Program-made: the position numbers and the translations under genes
From: Miltoncostaeales bacterium
Lineage (GTDB): Bacteria > Actinomycetota > Thermoleophilia > Miltoncostaeales > Miltoncostaeaceae
Direction: 5' to 3'
Assembly: GCA_030829765.1 (NCBI GenBank)
Contig: JAUROO010000137.1
Coordinates: forward strand, 1-24,627
DNA: 24,627 bases
Notes under the pieces: generated by a model
The model's database searches: none
The model's input: only the letters and a program-made list of their open reading frames with translations
Told to the model about the DNA's origin: nothing
Shown here: piece by piece, positions 1 to 7,621 of the stretch
Position numbering within the stretch: the stretch's first letter is position 1
Layout: the number at the start of each line of letters is the position of its first letter

Positions 1-328
1 GGGTAAGCGATCGCCCGGCGGCCAGCGCCGAGGCGTGGGCCAGTGGATCGGCCGCGATCACCGGGCGTGGAGTGCCGCGGACGCCCGCGCTGCCCTTGAG
101 GGCCAGGCTGCGCGCCTCGGTGGCACCGGAGGTGAACACCACCGACTCCGGCGGCCATCCGGTGATCGCGGCCACGGCCTCGCGCGCCTGCTCGATCGCC
201 TCATGGGGTGCGCGTGCATGGTCGTGCACTGACATCGGGCTGCCGGCATGGCCGATCCAGCGCGCCATGGCATCGCGCACCGCGGGGGACGGGGGCCACG
301 CCGACGCGTGGTCGAGGTAGGCGGTCAC
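1..328 (-). CDS. Cysteine desulfurase-like class V aminotransferase (N-terminal part, cut by window edge)
   Basis: Only the first 109 codons are visible. Reading from the GTG at 328, the protein starts VTAYLDHASAWPPSPAVRDAM and continues to VVFTSGATEARSLALKG. These are the N-terminal substrate-binding segment and the SGATE phosphate-loop region of PLP-dependent NifS/IscS-type cysteine desulfurases, which take sulfur from cysteine for Fe-S clusters or tRNA thiolation. The usual ESNN after SGAT reads EARS here, so it may be a divergent paralogue rather than the main IscS/SufS. The PLP lysine and the catalytic cysteine lie outside the window, so activity cannot be judged. The start overlaps the stop of the upstream phosphoesterase by 4 nt (GTGA, 325-328), implying translational coupling. 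Another class V aminotransferase is the main alternative. Confidence 0.8.
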   Translation of the reverse strand, partial: MTAYLDHASAWPPSPAVRDAMARWIGHAGSPMSVHDHARAPHEAIEQAREAVAAITGWPPESVVFTSGATEARSLALKGSAGVRGTPRPVIAADPLAHASALAAGRSLT

Positions 329-1062
329 CGGCCCTCCGCCAGGCGGGCGCCCAGATCCGTGGGAAGTCCGGCGGCCTGGATGGCGTTCTGGGCACCCGGG
401 ACGTCGTAGGGGGTCCGCCTGAACCTCAGGGTGAGGGCCTCCAGGTCGAGGATCGCCCACGACGCGCGCGGATCCAGGTCGCGCGGCTGGCCCACCGACC
501 CGGGGTTGATGAGCCACCGGCCGTCGGCGATCGAGAGGGTCTCCTCGCCGCGCACGAGTCCGCCATCCAGCCGTCCATCGGGCGACAGCCGCCACGCCCC
601 GGCCAGGTGCGTGTGCCCGATCATCATCACGCGCGCCGGATGGGCATCGAATGCCGCGCGGGCATGCTCGCCCGTGATCACGTATTCCCACACCGGGTCG
701 CGGGGGCTCGCGTGGAACAGCGCGACGGGGTCCGCCGTGTCCTCGGGCTCCAGCGCGGCCAGGCGGTCCCGTGCGTTGCGGTCCAGCCGCCCGCGCGTCC
801 ACTCGATCGCCGCCCGGGCCGGCGCGGAGAACGTCTCCACCCCCACGCGACCTGCCGCGGCCAGGTCGTGGTTGCCGGCGATGCAGCGCTCGGAGTCATG
901 CACGCACACGCGCAGGCACTCCGCCGGATGCGCGCCGTAGCCCACCATGTCGCCCAGGCACCACACGCGGGTGATGGCGGCCTGGCGGATGGCGCGGCGC
1001 ACGGCCTCGAGGGCGTGGCGGTTGCCGTGGACGTCGCTGATGATCGCGATGCGGTCGCTCAC
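325..1062 (-). CDS. Calcineurin-like metallophosphoesterase (YfcE/Metallophos_2 type)
   Basis: 245 aa, GTG start. The dinuclear metal-site motifs are present in order: SDVHGN (D10, H12), GDMVGYG (D38), GNHD (N64, H65), LFHASP (H117) and GHTH (H150, H152), followed by NPGSVGQPRD (186-195), typical of the compact bacterial phosphodiesterase branch. All metal ligands are intact, so it should be an active cytoplasmic phosphoesterase; the substrate cannot be read from sequence. It is the first gene of a minus-strand pair with the cysteine-desulfurase-like gene (4-nt overlap). Its start lies 19 bp from the divergent rlmH start. A TACTGT hexamer (minus, 1076-1071) ends 8 nt before the GTG, suggesting a leaderless or nearly leaderless transcript. 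Confidence 0.9.
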   Translation of the reverse strand: MSDRIAIISDVHGNRHALEAVRRAIRQAAITRVWCLGDMVGYGAHPAECLRVCVHDSERCIAGNHDLAAAGRVGVETFSAPARAAIEWTRGRLDRNARDRLAALEPEDTADPVALFHASPRDPVWEYVITGEHARAAFDAHPARVMMIGHTHLAGAWRLSPDGRLDGGLVRGEETLSIADGRWLINPGSVGQPRDLDPRASWAILDLEALTLRFRRTPYDVPGAQNAIQAAGLPTDLGARLAEGR

Positions 1063-1069
1063 CGCGACC

Positions 1070-1076
1070 TACAGTA
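1070..1076. promoter_or_regulatory. Shared near-symmetric -10 element for two divergent genes
   Basis: The 7-mer TACAGTA gives TACAGT on the plus strand (1070-1075, 6 nt before the rlmH GTG) and TACTGT on the minus strand (1076-1071, 8 nt before the phosphoesterase GTG). Both fit TAnnnT -10 hexamers placed so that transcription starts at or next to the start codon. The whole gap between the two genes is 19 bp, so no separate promoters fit. Inferred from sequence only. Confidence 0.55.
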
Positions 1077-1081
1077 ACCGC

Positions 1082-1564
1082 GTGAGCCGACTCATCCAGT
1101 TCGTCGTCGTCGGCCGGCTTCGTCCGCCGCTCGCCGAAGCCGGGGCCGACTTCGAGTCGCGTATCGCACGCATGGCCGAACTCCGCGTGCACGAGGTGGC
1201 GGCCGAGCCCGTCCAGAGGGGCGGCGACCAGGTGTTCCGGCGGGAGGGGGAGCGCATGCGCGCCAAGGTGGTCGATGGCGCGCACTTGGTTGCCATGGAC
1301 TCCCGCGGCCGGCAGCCGGCGAGCAGCGAGGCGCTGACCGCGTGGCTCGGTCGCCGCCTGGAGGATCCCCGGCCGACGGCATTCCTCATCGGCGGTGCCA
1401 TCGGCCTCGATCCGCAGCTGGCTGCCGCAGCGGACGAGCGCATGTCCCTCGGCCCGCTCACGCTGCCGCATCAGCTCGCCCGGGTCCTGTTGGCCGAGCA
1501 GGTCTACCGGGCGCTCGCGGACCTGGCGGGGCATCCCTACCCGCGCGCGGGCGGCGCTCGCTAG
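1082..1564 (+). CDS. rlmH: 23S rRNA (pseudouridine1915-N3)-methyltransferase RlmH
   Basis: 160 aa from the GTG at 1082, the usual family length. RlmH is a SPOUT-fold SAM enzyme that methylates pseudouridine 1915 in helix 69 of 23S rRNA on the assembled 70S ribosome. The SAM-binding knot loop is visible as FLIGGAIGLDP (G104-G105), followed by LTLPHQLARVLLAEQVYRA around H130 and a C-terminal GHPYPR, close to the family GHPYHR ending. The GTG is chosen over an in-frame upstream start because it begins the conserved beta strand (LIQFVVVGR) and sits 6 nt after the TACAGT hexamer. The rlmH stop codon is inside the putative -10 of argS. Confidence 0.92.
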   Translation: MSRLIQFVVVGRLRPPLAEAGADFESRIARMAELRVHEVAAEPVQRGGDQVFRREGERMRAKVVDGAHLVAMDSRGRQPASSEALTAWLGRRLEDPRPTAFLIGGAIGLDPQLAAAADERMSLGPLTLPHQLARVLLAEQVYRALADLAGHPYPRAGGAR

Positions 1565-1567
1565 CAT
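1562..1567 (+). promoter_or_regulatory. Putative -10 hexamer of argS
   Basis: TAGCAT, 8 nt before the argS GTG and overlapping the rlmH TAG stop. The stretch TAGCATCGCGCGC followed by one base and GTG occurs almost identically before the glucosaminidase gene at 4614-4598 on the other strand, which supports it as a real start-site module. Confidence 0.5.
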
Positions 1568-1575
1568 CGCGCGCC

Positions 1576-3237
1576 GTGCCGACCCCGAGCCCCATCACGC
1601 CCCTTGCACGCGCCCTCGCAGTCGAGGCGGCCCGGTTGGCGGGCGTGCCCGAGGCGACCGCGGTGCTCGAGCCCCCCGCCAACCCGGAGTTCGGGGACCT
1701 CGCCACCAATGTCGCGATGACGCTGGCCAAGGCTGCCGGGCGGAACCCCCGCGAGATCGCCGCCGACCTCGTCGCCGGAATCGGCGCCGCCCCTGAGCTG
1801 GGCAGGTACGTGGAATCCGCGGAGGTCGCGGGACCGGGCTTCATCAACCTCACTCTTGGCCCGGGGTGGTTCGCCGACGCCGCGCGGGCGATCGCCACGG
1901 CGGGGGATGCCTACGGCCGCGGCCAGGCCGATCCGCCCGGGCGCGTGCTGATCGAGTTCGTGTCGGCCAACCCCACGGGGCCGCCGCACGTGGGGCATGC
2001 GCGGCAGGCGGCCTACGGCGACGGCGTCGCGCGCATCCTCGCCTACGCCGGGCACCAGGTGACGCGCGAGTTCTACGTGAACGACTGGGGGCGCCAGATG
2101 GCGCTGTTCGGGGCGTCGGTGGCCGCCCGCTACGGGCAGCTGCTCGGCCTCGACACGCCGGTGCCCGACGATGGCTATCAGGGTGACTACGTGGTGGGCA
2201 TCGCGCAGACCATGCGCGACGAGGTGGGCGATGCCTACCGCGACCAGCTCGACCCGCCCGACCCCGAGGTGCTGGACGTGTTCGCGGCACGCGGGAAGGA
2301 GTTGATGCTGGCGGCCATGGTGGCCGAGCTCGAGCGCTTCCGCGTGCGGTTCGACGCCTTTTTCAGCGAGACCACGCTGCATGAGGGCGGCGCCGTCGCG
2401 CGCGGGGTGGAGGCCCTCGTGGCCTCGGGCGATGCCTACGAGAGCGAGGGCGCGCTCTGGTTCCGCACCACCGCGTATGGCGATGAGAAGGACCGCGTGC
2501 TGCGGCGCTCGGATGGCAGCACCACGTACCTGGCCGCCGATGTCGCCTACCACCTGGACAAGGCCGGGCGCGGCGACGACCTGCTGCTCGACGTACTGGG
2601 CGCCGACCACCATGGCTACATCGCGCGCCTGCGTGCGGTGATCGCGGCGGGCGGCCACGACCCGGCCATGCTCGAGGTGCCCATCGTGCAGTTGGTGTCG
2701 CTCACCGAGGGTGGCGAGGCCAAGCGCATGAGCAAGCGCGCGGGCACCCTGGTGACCCTCGGTGAGCTCATCGATGACATCGGCGTCGACGCCGCACGGT
2801 TCTTCCTGGTGCAGCGCAGCCATGAAACGGCGTTCGACCTCGACCTGGACGTGGCGCGCGCCGAGGGCAACGAGAACCCCGTGTACTACGTGCAGTACGC
2901 CCATGCACGGATCGCGGGCATCCTCGCGCAGGAGCCCGAGGCACCCGCCGACGCCGCGCCGCCCGCGGCGCTGGATCCATCCGAGCGCGCCCTGCTGCTG
3001 TCTCTGTGCCGCTGGCCCGAGGTGGTCCGGGAGGCCGAGGCGCGCCGGTCGCCGCACCGGGTGGCCGCGTACCTGATGGACCTCGCCCGCGACTTCCACG
3101 GCTTCTACCACCGCTGCAGGGTGGTGGGGGAGGCGCCTGAGGTCGTGGCATTCCGCCTGGACCTGCTGCGCGGAACCCGCGCGGTCATCGCCGCGGGCCT
3201 CGGCCTGATCGGCGTGGAGGCACCCGACCGCATGTAG
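1576..3237 (+). CDS. argS: Arginyl-tRNA synthetase
   Basis: 553 aa from the GTG at 1576, normal for bacterial ArgRS. This class I synthetase charges tRNA-Arg with arginine in the cytoplasm and needs tRNA for amino-acid activation. Visible: an N-terminal Add1-type domain with PEFGDLATNVAM; FVSANPTGPPHVGHAR carrying the HIGH-type motif HVGH at 138-141; FYVNDWGRQM; the KMSKS-equivalent KRMSKRAG (M385-R388; ArgRS enzymes commonly deviate here); NPVYYVQYAHAR, which opens the C-terminal DALR anticodon-binding domain; and an ending in VEAPDRM. A longer in-frame ORF upstream overlaps rlmH and is rejected. The gene follows rlmH after 11 bp but appears to have its own -10. tRNA-Gly follows 26 bp downstream. 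Confidence 0.97.
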   Translation: MPTPSPITPLARALAVEAARLAGVPEATAVLEPPANPEFGDLATNVAMTLAKAAGRNPREIAADLVAGIGAAPELGRYVESAEVAGPGFINLTLGPGWFADAARAIATAGDAYGRGQADPPGRVLIEFVSANPTGPPHVGHARQAAYGDGVARILAYAGHQVTREFYVNDWGRQMALFGASVAARYGQLLGLDTPVPDDGYQGDYVVGIAQTMRDEVGDAYRDQLDPPDPEVLDVFAARGKELMLAAMVAELERFRVRFDAFFSETTLHEGGAVARGVEALVASGDAYESEGALWFRTTAYGDEKDRVLRRSDGSTTYLAADVAYHLDKAGRGDDLLLDVLGADHHGYIARLRAVIAAGGHDPAMLEVPIVQLVSLTEGGEAKRMSKRAGTLVTLGELIDDIGVDAARFFLVQRSHETAFDLDLDVARAEGNENPVYYVQYAHARIAGILAQEPEAPADAAPPAALDPSERALLLSLCRWPEVVREAEARRSPHRVAAYLMDLARDFHGFYHRCRVVGEAPEVVAFRLDLLRGTRAVIAAGLGLIGVEAPDRM

Positions 3238-3246
3238 CCGTTGCGC

Positions 3247-3252
3247 TACCCT
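3247..3252 (+). promoter_or_regulatory. Putative -10 hexamer of tRNA-Gly
   Basis: TACCCT, 11 nt before the mature tRNA 5' end, which would leave a short 5' leader for RNase P. No convincing -35 hexamer is visible. Confidence 0.4.
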
Positions 3253-3263
3253 TGCGGCGACCC

Positions 3264-3336
3264 GCGGGTGTAGCTCAGTTGGTAGAGCATCAGCTTCCCA
3301 AGCTGAGGGTCGCCGGTTCGAGCCCGGTCGCCCGCT
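3264..3336 (+). tRNA. tRNA-Gly (CCC anticodon)
   Basis: The 73-nt sequence folds as a complete cloverleaf. The acceptor arm is GCGGGTG/CGCCCGC with one G-U. The D arm contains AGCTCAGTTGGTAGAGC. The anticodon stem TCAGC/GCTGA encloses the loop TTCCCAA, giving anticodon CCC. The T arm is GCCGG-TTCGAGC-CCGGT. The discriminator base is T. CCA is not encoded (CTTCAC follows), so it must be added by nucleotidyltransferase. It decodes GGG, a codon this GC-rich genome should use often. Confidence 0.95.
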
Positions 3337-3418
3337 TCACGCTCCTCCCGCCGGTTGGCGTGATGCGCCGGTCCTCCGTCCGCGCGGTTCGCCGCCGGGT
3401 CGAACGTGCCGTTGTGCC

Positions 3419-4600
3419 CTAGCCGATCGTCGCCCAGGCGATGGAACCGCGCAGCGAGTTGCGCTGGGGAGACAGCGGGTTGGCTGTCGAGGCGGCCATC
3501 CGGGGGTCACGCGGAATGCGGCGCACGATCAGGAGCTCCATGGTGGCAGGGTCCGCAGGCATGCTGCGGGTCTTCCGGATATAGCTCACCAGAACGAGAC
3601 GCGCGTTCCGGCGTCCCTTCCCGGACACATCGCCCGAGGTGAAGCGCATCTCGCGGGTGCGTGGCCAGGTGATGACGGGCGCATTGAAGTTCCGGCCCGT
3701 CAACCTGCGGTACCCCAGCGATGACCCCGACTTCTGGGCCAGCGTGACCTTGCTGTCGGGGTTCCGGTAGATGACGGCGAGGTCGGTGCGGCAGCGCTGC
3801 TGGGCATCTTCGAAGATCCTGATCCGGCTCACGACCCTGTATGCCGACCGTCGGCGATCCCAGGTGATGGTCCGCGCCGCCTGCTCATAGAACGTATTCG
3901 TGCATGCGGGCTCCTGCTGCGCGAGCGTGGTGGTCTCGGGTGCGAGTCCGTTGTGGCGGAGCATCTCCGCGTACAGGCCGAGGACCTTGGCGCTGTACCC
4001 CGGGTCCGTCGCCCAGTTCCCGGCCCCCATCGATTCCCAGGTCGGTGCCCGGCCATAGGGGTTCACGTAGTGCATGCGCGTATCCGTCAGCGGGCGGGCG
4101 ACCCGTTCCGGATCTGCGTTCGGGTCGGCATAGGCCCACAGGTGCTGGATCTGTGCCCGGACCCCCGCCTCCGGGGAGGCGTAGCGGTTGCCCTCGCTGC
4201 ACGAATCACACGCCCCGAGCCCCGAATAGTTGTTGTCGGTGGGCTTCACCATGCTTCCGCGGTAGCGGAACCAGCCCGTCTCGAGCACGGACTGCGCGAA
4301 GGCGATATCGCCGCGGACGTTCTGGGCGTTCCCCTCGTCGACGAAGATCCGGGCCAGGTCAAGGATGGGAATCGTGATCGCCGGGGTGATCTTCTGCTGG
4401 GCGAACCACGACGCGATCTGCTCGGGCGTCAGGCGCGACTGGCCGAGCACCGGTGTGATGCCCGTGACCGGGGAGGACGCCGCGGGGGCGGGCGCCGCTC
4501 CGCCGTCCGCCGGCAGAGGGGTCTGTGACTGGGCGTGCAGCGTTGCGGCCGCTGCGAGTCCTGCGGCAACAGCTGCGATGATGGGGAAGCGATAACGCAC
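3419..4600 (-). CDS. Secreted glucosaminidase-domain peptidoglycan hydrolase
   Basis: 393 aa from the GTG at 4600. Residues 1-23 form a signal peptide (VRYRF, then a hydrophobic Ala-rich core, ending LHA|QS), followed by a Pro/Ala-rich linker. The glucosaminidase (lysozyme-like, LytD/GH73-related) domain spans about 57-225, with RGDIAFAQSVLETGWFRYRG holding the probable catalytic Glu107, then NNYSGLGAC and a nearby CDSC pair (C131, C134) that may form a disulfide or bind metal. Residues about 240-393 are beta-rich and unassigned, probably a binding module. It should cleave glycan strands outside the membrane. The GTG is preferred over the ATG at 4642 because TAGCAT ends 8 nt upstream, as in argS, and the signal peptide then starts correctly. 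Confidence 0.85.
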   Translation of the reverse strand: MRYRFPIIAAVAAGLAAAATLHAQSQTPLPADGGAAPAPAASSPVTGITPVLGQSRLTPEQIASWFAQQKITPAITIPILDLARIFVDEGNAQNVRGDIAFAQSVLETGWFRYRGSMVKPTDNNYSGLGACDSCSEGNRYASPEAGVRAQIQHLWAYADPNADPERVARPLTDTRMHYVNPYGRAPTWESMGAGNWATDPGYSAKVLGLYAEMLRHNGLAPETTTLAQQEPACTNTFYEQAARTITWDRRRSAYRVVSRIRIFEDAQQRCRTDLAVIYRNPDSKVTLAQKSGSSLGYRRLTGRNFNAPVITWPRTREMRFTSGDVSGKGRRNARLVLVSYIRKTRSMPADPATMELLIVRRIPRDPRMAASTANPLSPQRNSLRGSIAWATIG

Positions 4601-4608
4601 AGCGCGCG

Positions 4609-4614
4609 ATGCTA
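4609..4614 (-). promoter_or_regulatory. Putative -10 hexamer of the glucosaminidase gene
   Basis: TAGCAT on the minus strand, 8 nt before the GTG at 4600. It is part of a module nearly identical to the one in front of argS. It decides the start codon in favour of 4600. Confidence 0.5.
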
Positions 4615-4675
4615 GGGCACGCTCACGACGCCACGTGCACATCCGGTTTCCCCTGTCGATGTCGTGGTTCGGGGC

Positions 4676-4681
4676 TACCCT
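4676..4681 (+). promoter_or_regulatory. Putative -10 hexamer of the alpha/beta hydrolase gene
   Basis: TACCCT, exactly 6 nt before the ATG at 4688. This spacing places the transcription start at the start codon. No Shine-Dalgarno sequence is present between them. Confidence 0.5.
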
Positions 4682-4687
4682 CGGCGC

Positions 4688-5341
4688 ATGCGTTCCATTT
4701 CACTCGCCAGCGGGGCCAGCATGCGTGTCCAGCGGCCCGATGCGGACGTGATGGTGATGTGCGTCAACGGCGGCAGCGCCCGCCCGCGCCCCGGCAACTG
4801 GAGTCCCACCATCGAGTGGCTGGTGGATCGCCTCGCACCGCGGGTGCCGGATGCGGGGTTTGCCGAGGTGCGCTACCGGACGCGGTCGTGGAAGATGCTC
4901 CCGTCCTGCATCGCGGATGGGCAGGCGGCCCTCGAGGCCGTGCCCGCCGCCCGCGACGTGGTCATGCTCGGGTTCTCGATGGGCGGTGCCGTGTCCATCG
5001 CCTGTGCCCACGACCCCCGGGTTCGCGATCTCATCGCCCTTGCCCCGTGGATTCCGGAGGAGCTGTCGCTGCGGCCGCTCCGGGGTGATCGGGTGACGAT
5101 CCTGCACGGCAGCATCGACGGCTGGATCCCGGGCGTGCCCGGCGTGCGCCCCGCGCACTCGTTGCGTGGTGCCGACCGCCTGCGGGCGTCGGGGGCGGAG
5201 GTCACCTACCGGCGCATCCCGGGCGCGGTCCACGGGGTGGCCCTGCGGCGGAACGACCGGCTGGTGGCGCTGCCGCGCGCGGGCGAGTGGCTGCGCGACG
5301 TGGAGGCCGCCCTCGGGCGGGCCGGCCTCGCGGTGGTCTAG
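4688..5341 (+). CDS. Alpha/beta-hydrolase fold protein
   Basis: 217 aa from the ATG at 4688. The catalytic triad can be read: nucleophile elbow GFSMGG (S97), Asp in HGSIDGW (D144) and His in AVHGVA (H182), in the standard order. There is no signal peptide, so it is cytoplasmic. It is small and lacks a clear lid insertion, like the dienelactone-hydrolase and short serine-esterase branches; the substrate is unknown. An earlier in-frame start (4664) would add eight residues but lies before the -10 hexamer, so 4688 is chosen. The stop codon shares the CTAG at 5338-5341 with the stop of the convergent desaturase, leaving no room for a terminator. Confidence 0.82.
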   Translation: MRSISLASGASMRVQRPDADVMVMCVNGGSARPRPGNWSPTIEWLVDRLAPRVPDAGFAEVRYRTRSWKMLPSCIADGQAALEAVPAARDVVMLGFSMGGAVSIACAHDPRVRDLIALAPWIPEELSLRPLRGDRVTILHGSIDGWIPGVPGVRPAHSLRGADRLRASGAEVTYRRIPGAVHGVALRRNDRLVALPRAGEWLRDVEAALGRAGLAVV

Positions 5342-6315
5342 GCGTCCCCGCCTGCCTGGGCGCCCGGGGCCTTCGCCCGCCGGATCTTCTGGCGCTCCTC
5401 GGTCGGCACCTTCACGTCCCACACCAGCCCGACCTTCTCCATGCCGTAGATGAGCGCCCACGACAGGTCGATCTGCTTCCACTGCAGCCCGTGGCGGGCC
5501 GACCCCGGGAACGCGTGGTGATTGTTGTGCCAGGCCTCGCCGAACACGGGGATGGCGAGCGGCCAGAAGTTGCGGCTCTCGTCCTGGGTCTCGTAGTCGC
5601 GGCGACCGAACATGTGGCAGATGGAGTTGACCGACCACGTGAGGTGGTCGAACACGAACACCCGCAGCAGGCCCGCCCACACGAAGCACTGGACGCCCAG
5701 CCACAGCGAGCCGCCACCGGCGGCCCAGCCGACCACGAAGGGAATGCCCAGCGAGAGGGCCAGCCACAGCAGGTACAGGCGGTCGATGCGCCGGATGAGC
5801 CGGTCGGCGTACAGGTCGCGCCCGTAGCGCTCGCCCCGCTCGAGGCCCTTGGTGGTGAGCAGCCAGCCCACCTGCGCGTGCCACAGGCCCTTGATCACGC
5901 CCTTCCATCCCGGGCCGTGGCCGTGGTGGGGCGAGTGCGGGTCGCCCTCCCGGTCCGACAGGGCATGGTGCTTGCGATGGTCGGTGACCCACTGCGTCAC
6001 GGGGCCCTGCAGGGCCATCGACCCGAGGATCGCCCACAGGGCGGTCATCGACCGGGTGGTCTTGAACGCGCGGTGCGAGAACAGCCGGTGGAAGCCGATC
6101 GTGATGCCCAGCCCGCAGGCCACGTACATCACGGCGAAGGTGATGAGGTCCACGGGGCCTACCGCCACGCCCCACAGCATGCCCGTCACCGACAGCAGGG
6201 CGAGCGGCGGGATCACGATCGCCGCGAGCGTGATGATGCGGGCGGACGTGAGGGGCTTGTCGCGGACCGTGCCCACGAGTGGGGGTCGCGTGTTTCCGGA
6301 CTCCGCAGTGCTCAT
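5338..6315 (-). CDS. Membrane fatty-acid desaturase (acyl-CoA delta-9 type)
   Basis: 325 aa. This integral-membrane di-iron enzyme inserts a cis double bond into acyl chains. All three histidine boxes are present: HRLFSH (76-81), HRKHH (113-117) and HNNHH (263-267), plus the extra His in SVNSICHMFG (H234), typical of the stearoyl-CoA desaturase branch. Hydrophobic segments lie around 27-75, 92-104 and 180-222. The ATG at 6315 is preferred over more distant upstream starts because the upstream frame crosses the divergent FAD-oxidoreductase gene and a TACGCT hexamer ends 9 nt before it. The divergent partner encodes FAD, DUF1365 and CFA-synthase functions, so its product is probably the substrate for that pathway. 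Confidence 0.93.
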   Translation of the reverse strand: MSTAESGNTRPPLVGTVRDKPLTSARIITLAAIVIPPLALLSVTGMLWGVAVGPVDLITFAVMYVACGLGITIGFHRLFSHRAFKTTRSMTALWAILGSMALQGPVTQWVTDHRKHHALSDREGDPHSPHHGHGPGWKGVIKGLWHAQVGWLLTTKGLERGERYGRDLYADRLIRRIDRLYLLWLALSLGIPFVVGWAAGGGSLWLGVQCFVWAGLLRVFVFDHLTWSVNSICHMFGRRDYETQDESRNFWPLAIPVFGEAWHNNHHAFPGSARHGLQWKQIDLSWALIYGMEKVGLVWDVKVPTEERQKIRRAKAPGAQAGGDA

Positions 6316-6324
6316 CGGGGTCGC

Positions 6325-6330
6325 AGCGTA
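6325..6330 (-). promoter_or_regulatory. Putative -10 hexamer of the desaturase gene
   Basis: TACGCT on the minus strand, 9 nt before the ATG at 6315. It lies in the 61-bp divergent gap shared with the FAD-oxidoreductase promoter. Confidence 0.45.
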
Positions 6331-6363
6331 GCCGCACCCCGGTGCGCTGCGCCGCGGCATCGG

Positions 6364-6369
6364 TAGCGT
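6364..6369 (+). promoter_or_regulatory. Putative -10 hexamer of the FAD oxidoreductase / CFAS operon
   Basis: TAGCGT, 7 nt before the GTG at 6377. A GTG at 6368 is in frame but falls inside the hexamer, so the start at 6377 is favoured. Confidence 0.5.
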
Positions 6370-6376
6370 GCCCACC

Positions 6377-7621
6377 GTGGCGCGCATCGCGATCATCGGC
6401 AGCGGAATCGGAGGCCTCGGTGCCGCGTGGCTGCTCAGCCGGCGCCACGCGGTGGAGGTGTTCGAGCGCGACGACCGGATCGGTGGCCACGTCCACACCA
6501 CCCACGCAACCGGGCCCTCCGGCGAGCGCCTGGCGCTGGACTCCGGCTTCATCGTGCACAACGAGACCACCTACCCCCTCCTGGTGCGCATGCTTCGCGA
6601 GTTGGGGGTGCGCACGCAGGACTCCCGCATGGGGTTCTCGGTGGCCTGCGATGCATGCGGCGTGGAGTACTCAGGGGTAGGCCTCTGGCGGCAGCCGCAG
6701 GCGTTCCGGTCGCCGGGGTTCACCCGGCTGCTGCGCGACATCGGCCGTTTCCAGCGCACAGGCACGCGCGCGCTGGATCCCGGCCGCGAGGGGCTCACGC
6801 TCGAGGGCTTCGCCCGCGAGGAGGGCTACTCGCCCCGGTTCATCGATCACTACCTGAGCCCCCTGGCGTCGGCCATCTGGTCATCCGGCAGCGGCGATGC
6901 CCGACGGTTTCCTGCGTCGTATGCGGTGGGCTTCTGGCGCAACCACGGCATCCTGGGATTCCGCCGCCTCACCTGGAAGACCATCACCGGCGGTAGCGCC
7001 ACGTACGTGCAGCGCATCGTCGACGGCCTGCCCGGGCGCGTGCATGCGGGCCGCGGCGTGGATGAGGTGCGCCGCCACCCGGAGCACGTGGAGGTGCGCA
7101 CCACCGACGGCGTCACGCACCGGTTTGACCACGTGGTGATGGCCGCGCATGCCGGGCAGTCGCTGGCCATGCTGGCCGACCCCACCAACGATGAGCGCCG
7201 GATCCTGGGCGCCTTTCGCACCACGCCCAGCGACATCAGCCTGCACCGCGACGAAAGCCTCCTGCCCGCGCATCCACGGGCGCGGGCGGCGTGGAACCAC
7301 CACGTGGAGGATTGCCGGATGGACTCGCCGCGCTCCACCATGACGTACTCGCTCAACCGGCTGCAGGCCCTGCGCTCGGACGCCGAGTGGTGCGTGTCGC
7401 TGAACCGCGACGACGAGGTGGATCCGGCCCTGCGGGTGATGCGCACGCGGTACGAGCACCCCGTCTACGACTTCGCCGCGCTTGATGCCCAGCGCGCGCT
7501 GGGCCGGATACAGGGCGCGGGGCGCACCTGGTACAGCGGCGCGTGGATGGGCTACGGATTCCACGAGGACGGCATGCGGGCCGCGGCGACCGTGGCGCGC
7601 GGCCTGGGGGTGGAGTGGTGA
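6377..7621 (+). CDS. FAD-dependent amine-oxidase-fold oxidoreductase (COG2907 type)
   Basis: 414 aa from the GTG at 6377. The N-terminus VARIAIIGSGIGGLGAAW is a Rossmann FAD-binding strand with the GxGxxG motif (8-13), followed by VFERDDRIGGHVHT, the second dinucleotide-binding element. The C-terminal WYSGAWMGYGFHEDG is the closing FAD-contact segment seen in COG2907 proteins. No signal peptide or membrane helix is seen. Members of this group are often encoded next to DUF1365 and cyclopropane-fatty-acid synthase genes, as here; flavoenzymes of this sort have been linked to oxidation or reduction of methylated acyl chains. The stop overlaps the next start by 4 nt (GTGA, 7618-7621). The exact reaction is inference. 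Confidence 0.85.
   Translation: MARIAIIGSGIGGLGAAWLLSRRHAVEVFERDDRIGGHVHTTHATGPSGERLALDSGFIVHNETTYPLLVRMLRELGVRTQDSRMGFSVACDACGVEYSGVGLWRQPQAFRSPGFTRLLRDIGRFQRTGTRALDPGREGLTLEGFAREEGYSPRFIDHYLSPLASAIWSSGSGDARRFPASYAVGFWRNHGILGFRRLTWKTITGGSATYVQRIVDGLPGRVHAGRGVDEVRRHPEHVEVRTTDGVTHRFDHVVMAAHAGQSLAMLADPTNDERRILGAFRTTPSDISLHRDESLLPAHPRARAAWNHHVEDCRMDSPRSTMTYSLNRLQALRSDAEWCVSLNRDDEVDPALRVMRTRYEHPVYDFAALDAQRALGRIQGAGRTWYSGAWMGYGFHEDGMRAAATVARGLGVEW

Noticed and set aside
208..1077. 289-codon plus-strand frame over the phosphoesterase gene
   Set aside because: Antisense shadow; the minus-strand frame carries complete metallophosphoesterase motifs.
1561..3111. 516-codon open frame on the minus strand opposite argS
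   Set aside because: Low-complexity His/Arg/Gly-rich translation, no start context, fully antisense to a clear argS. Such shadows are common at this GC content; the same applies to long frames opposite the desaturase (4700-6559), argG (16664-17983) and dnaE (19542-20828).
3401..3414. CGAACGTGCCGTTG as a second SOS box
   Set aside because: The half sites are five bases apart and the second reads GTTG followed by T, so it does not fit CGAAC-N4-GTTCG. It is also not upstream of a gene start.
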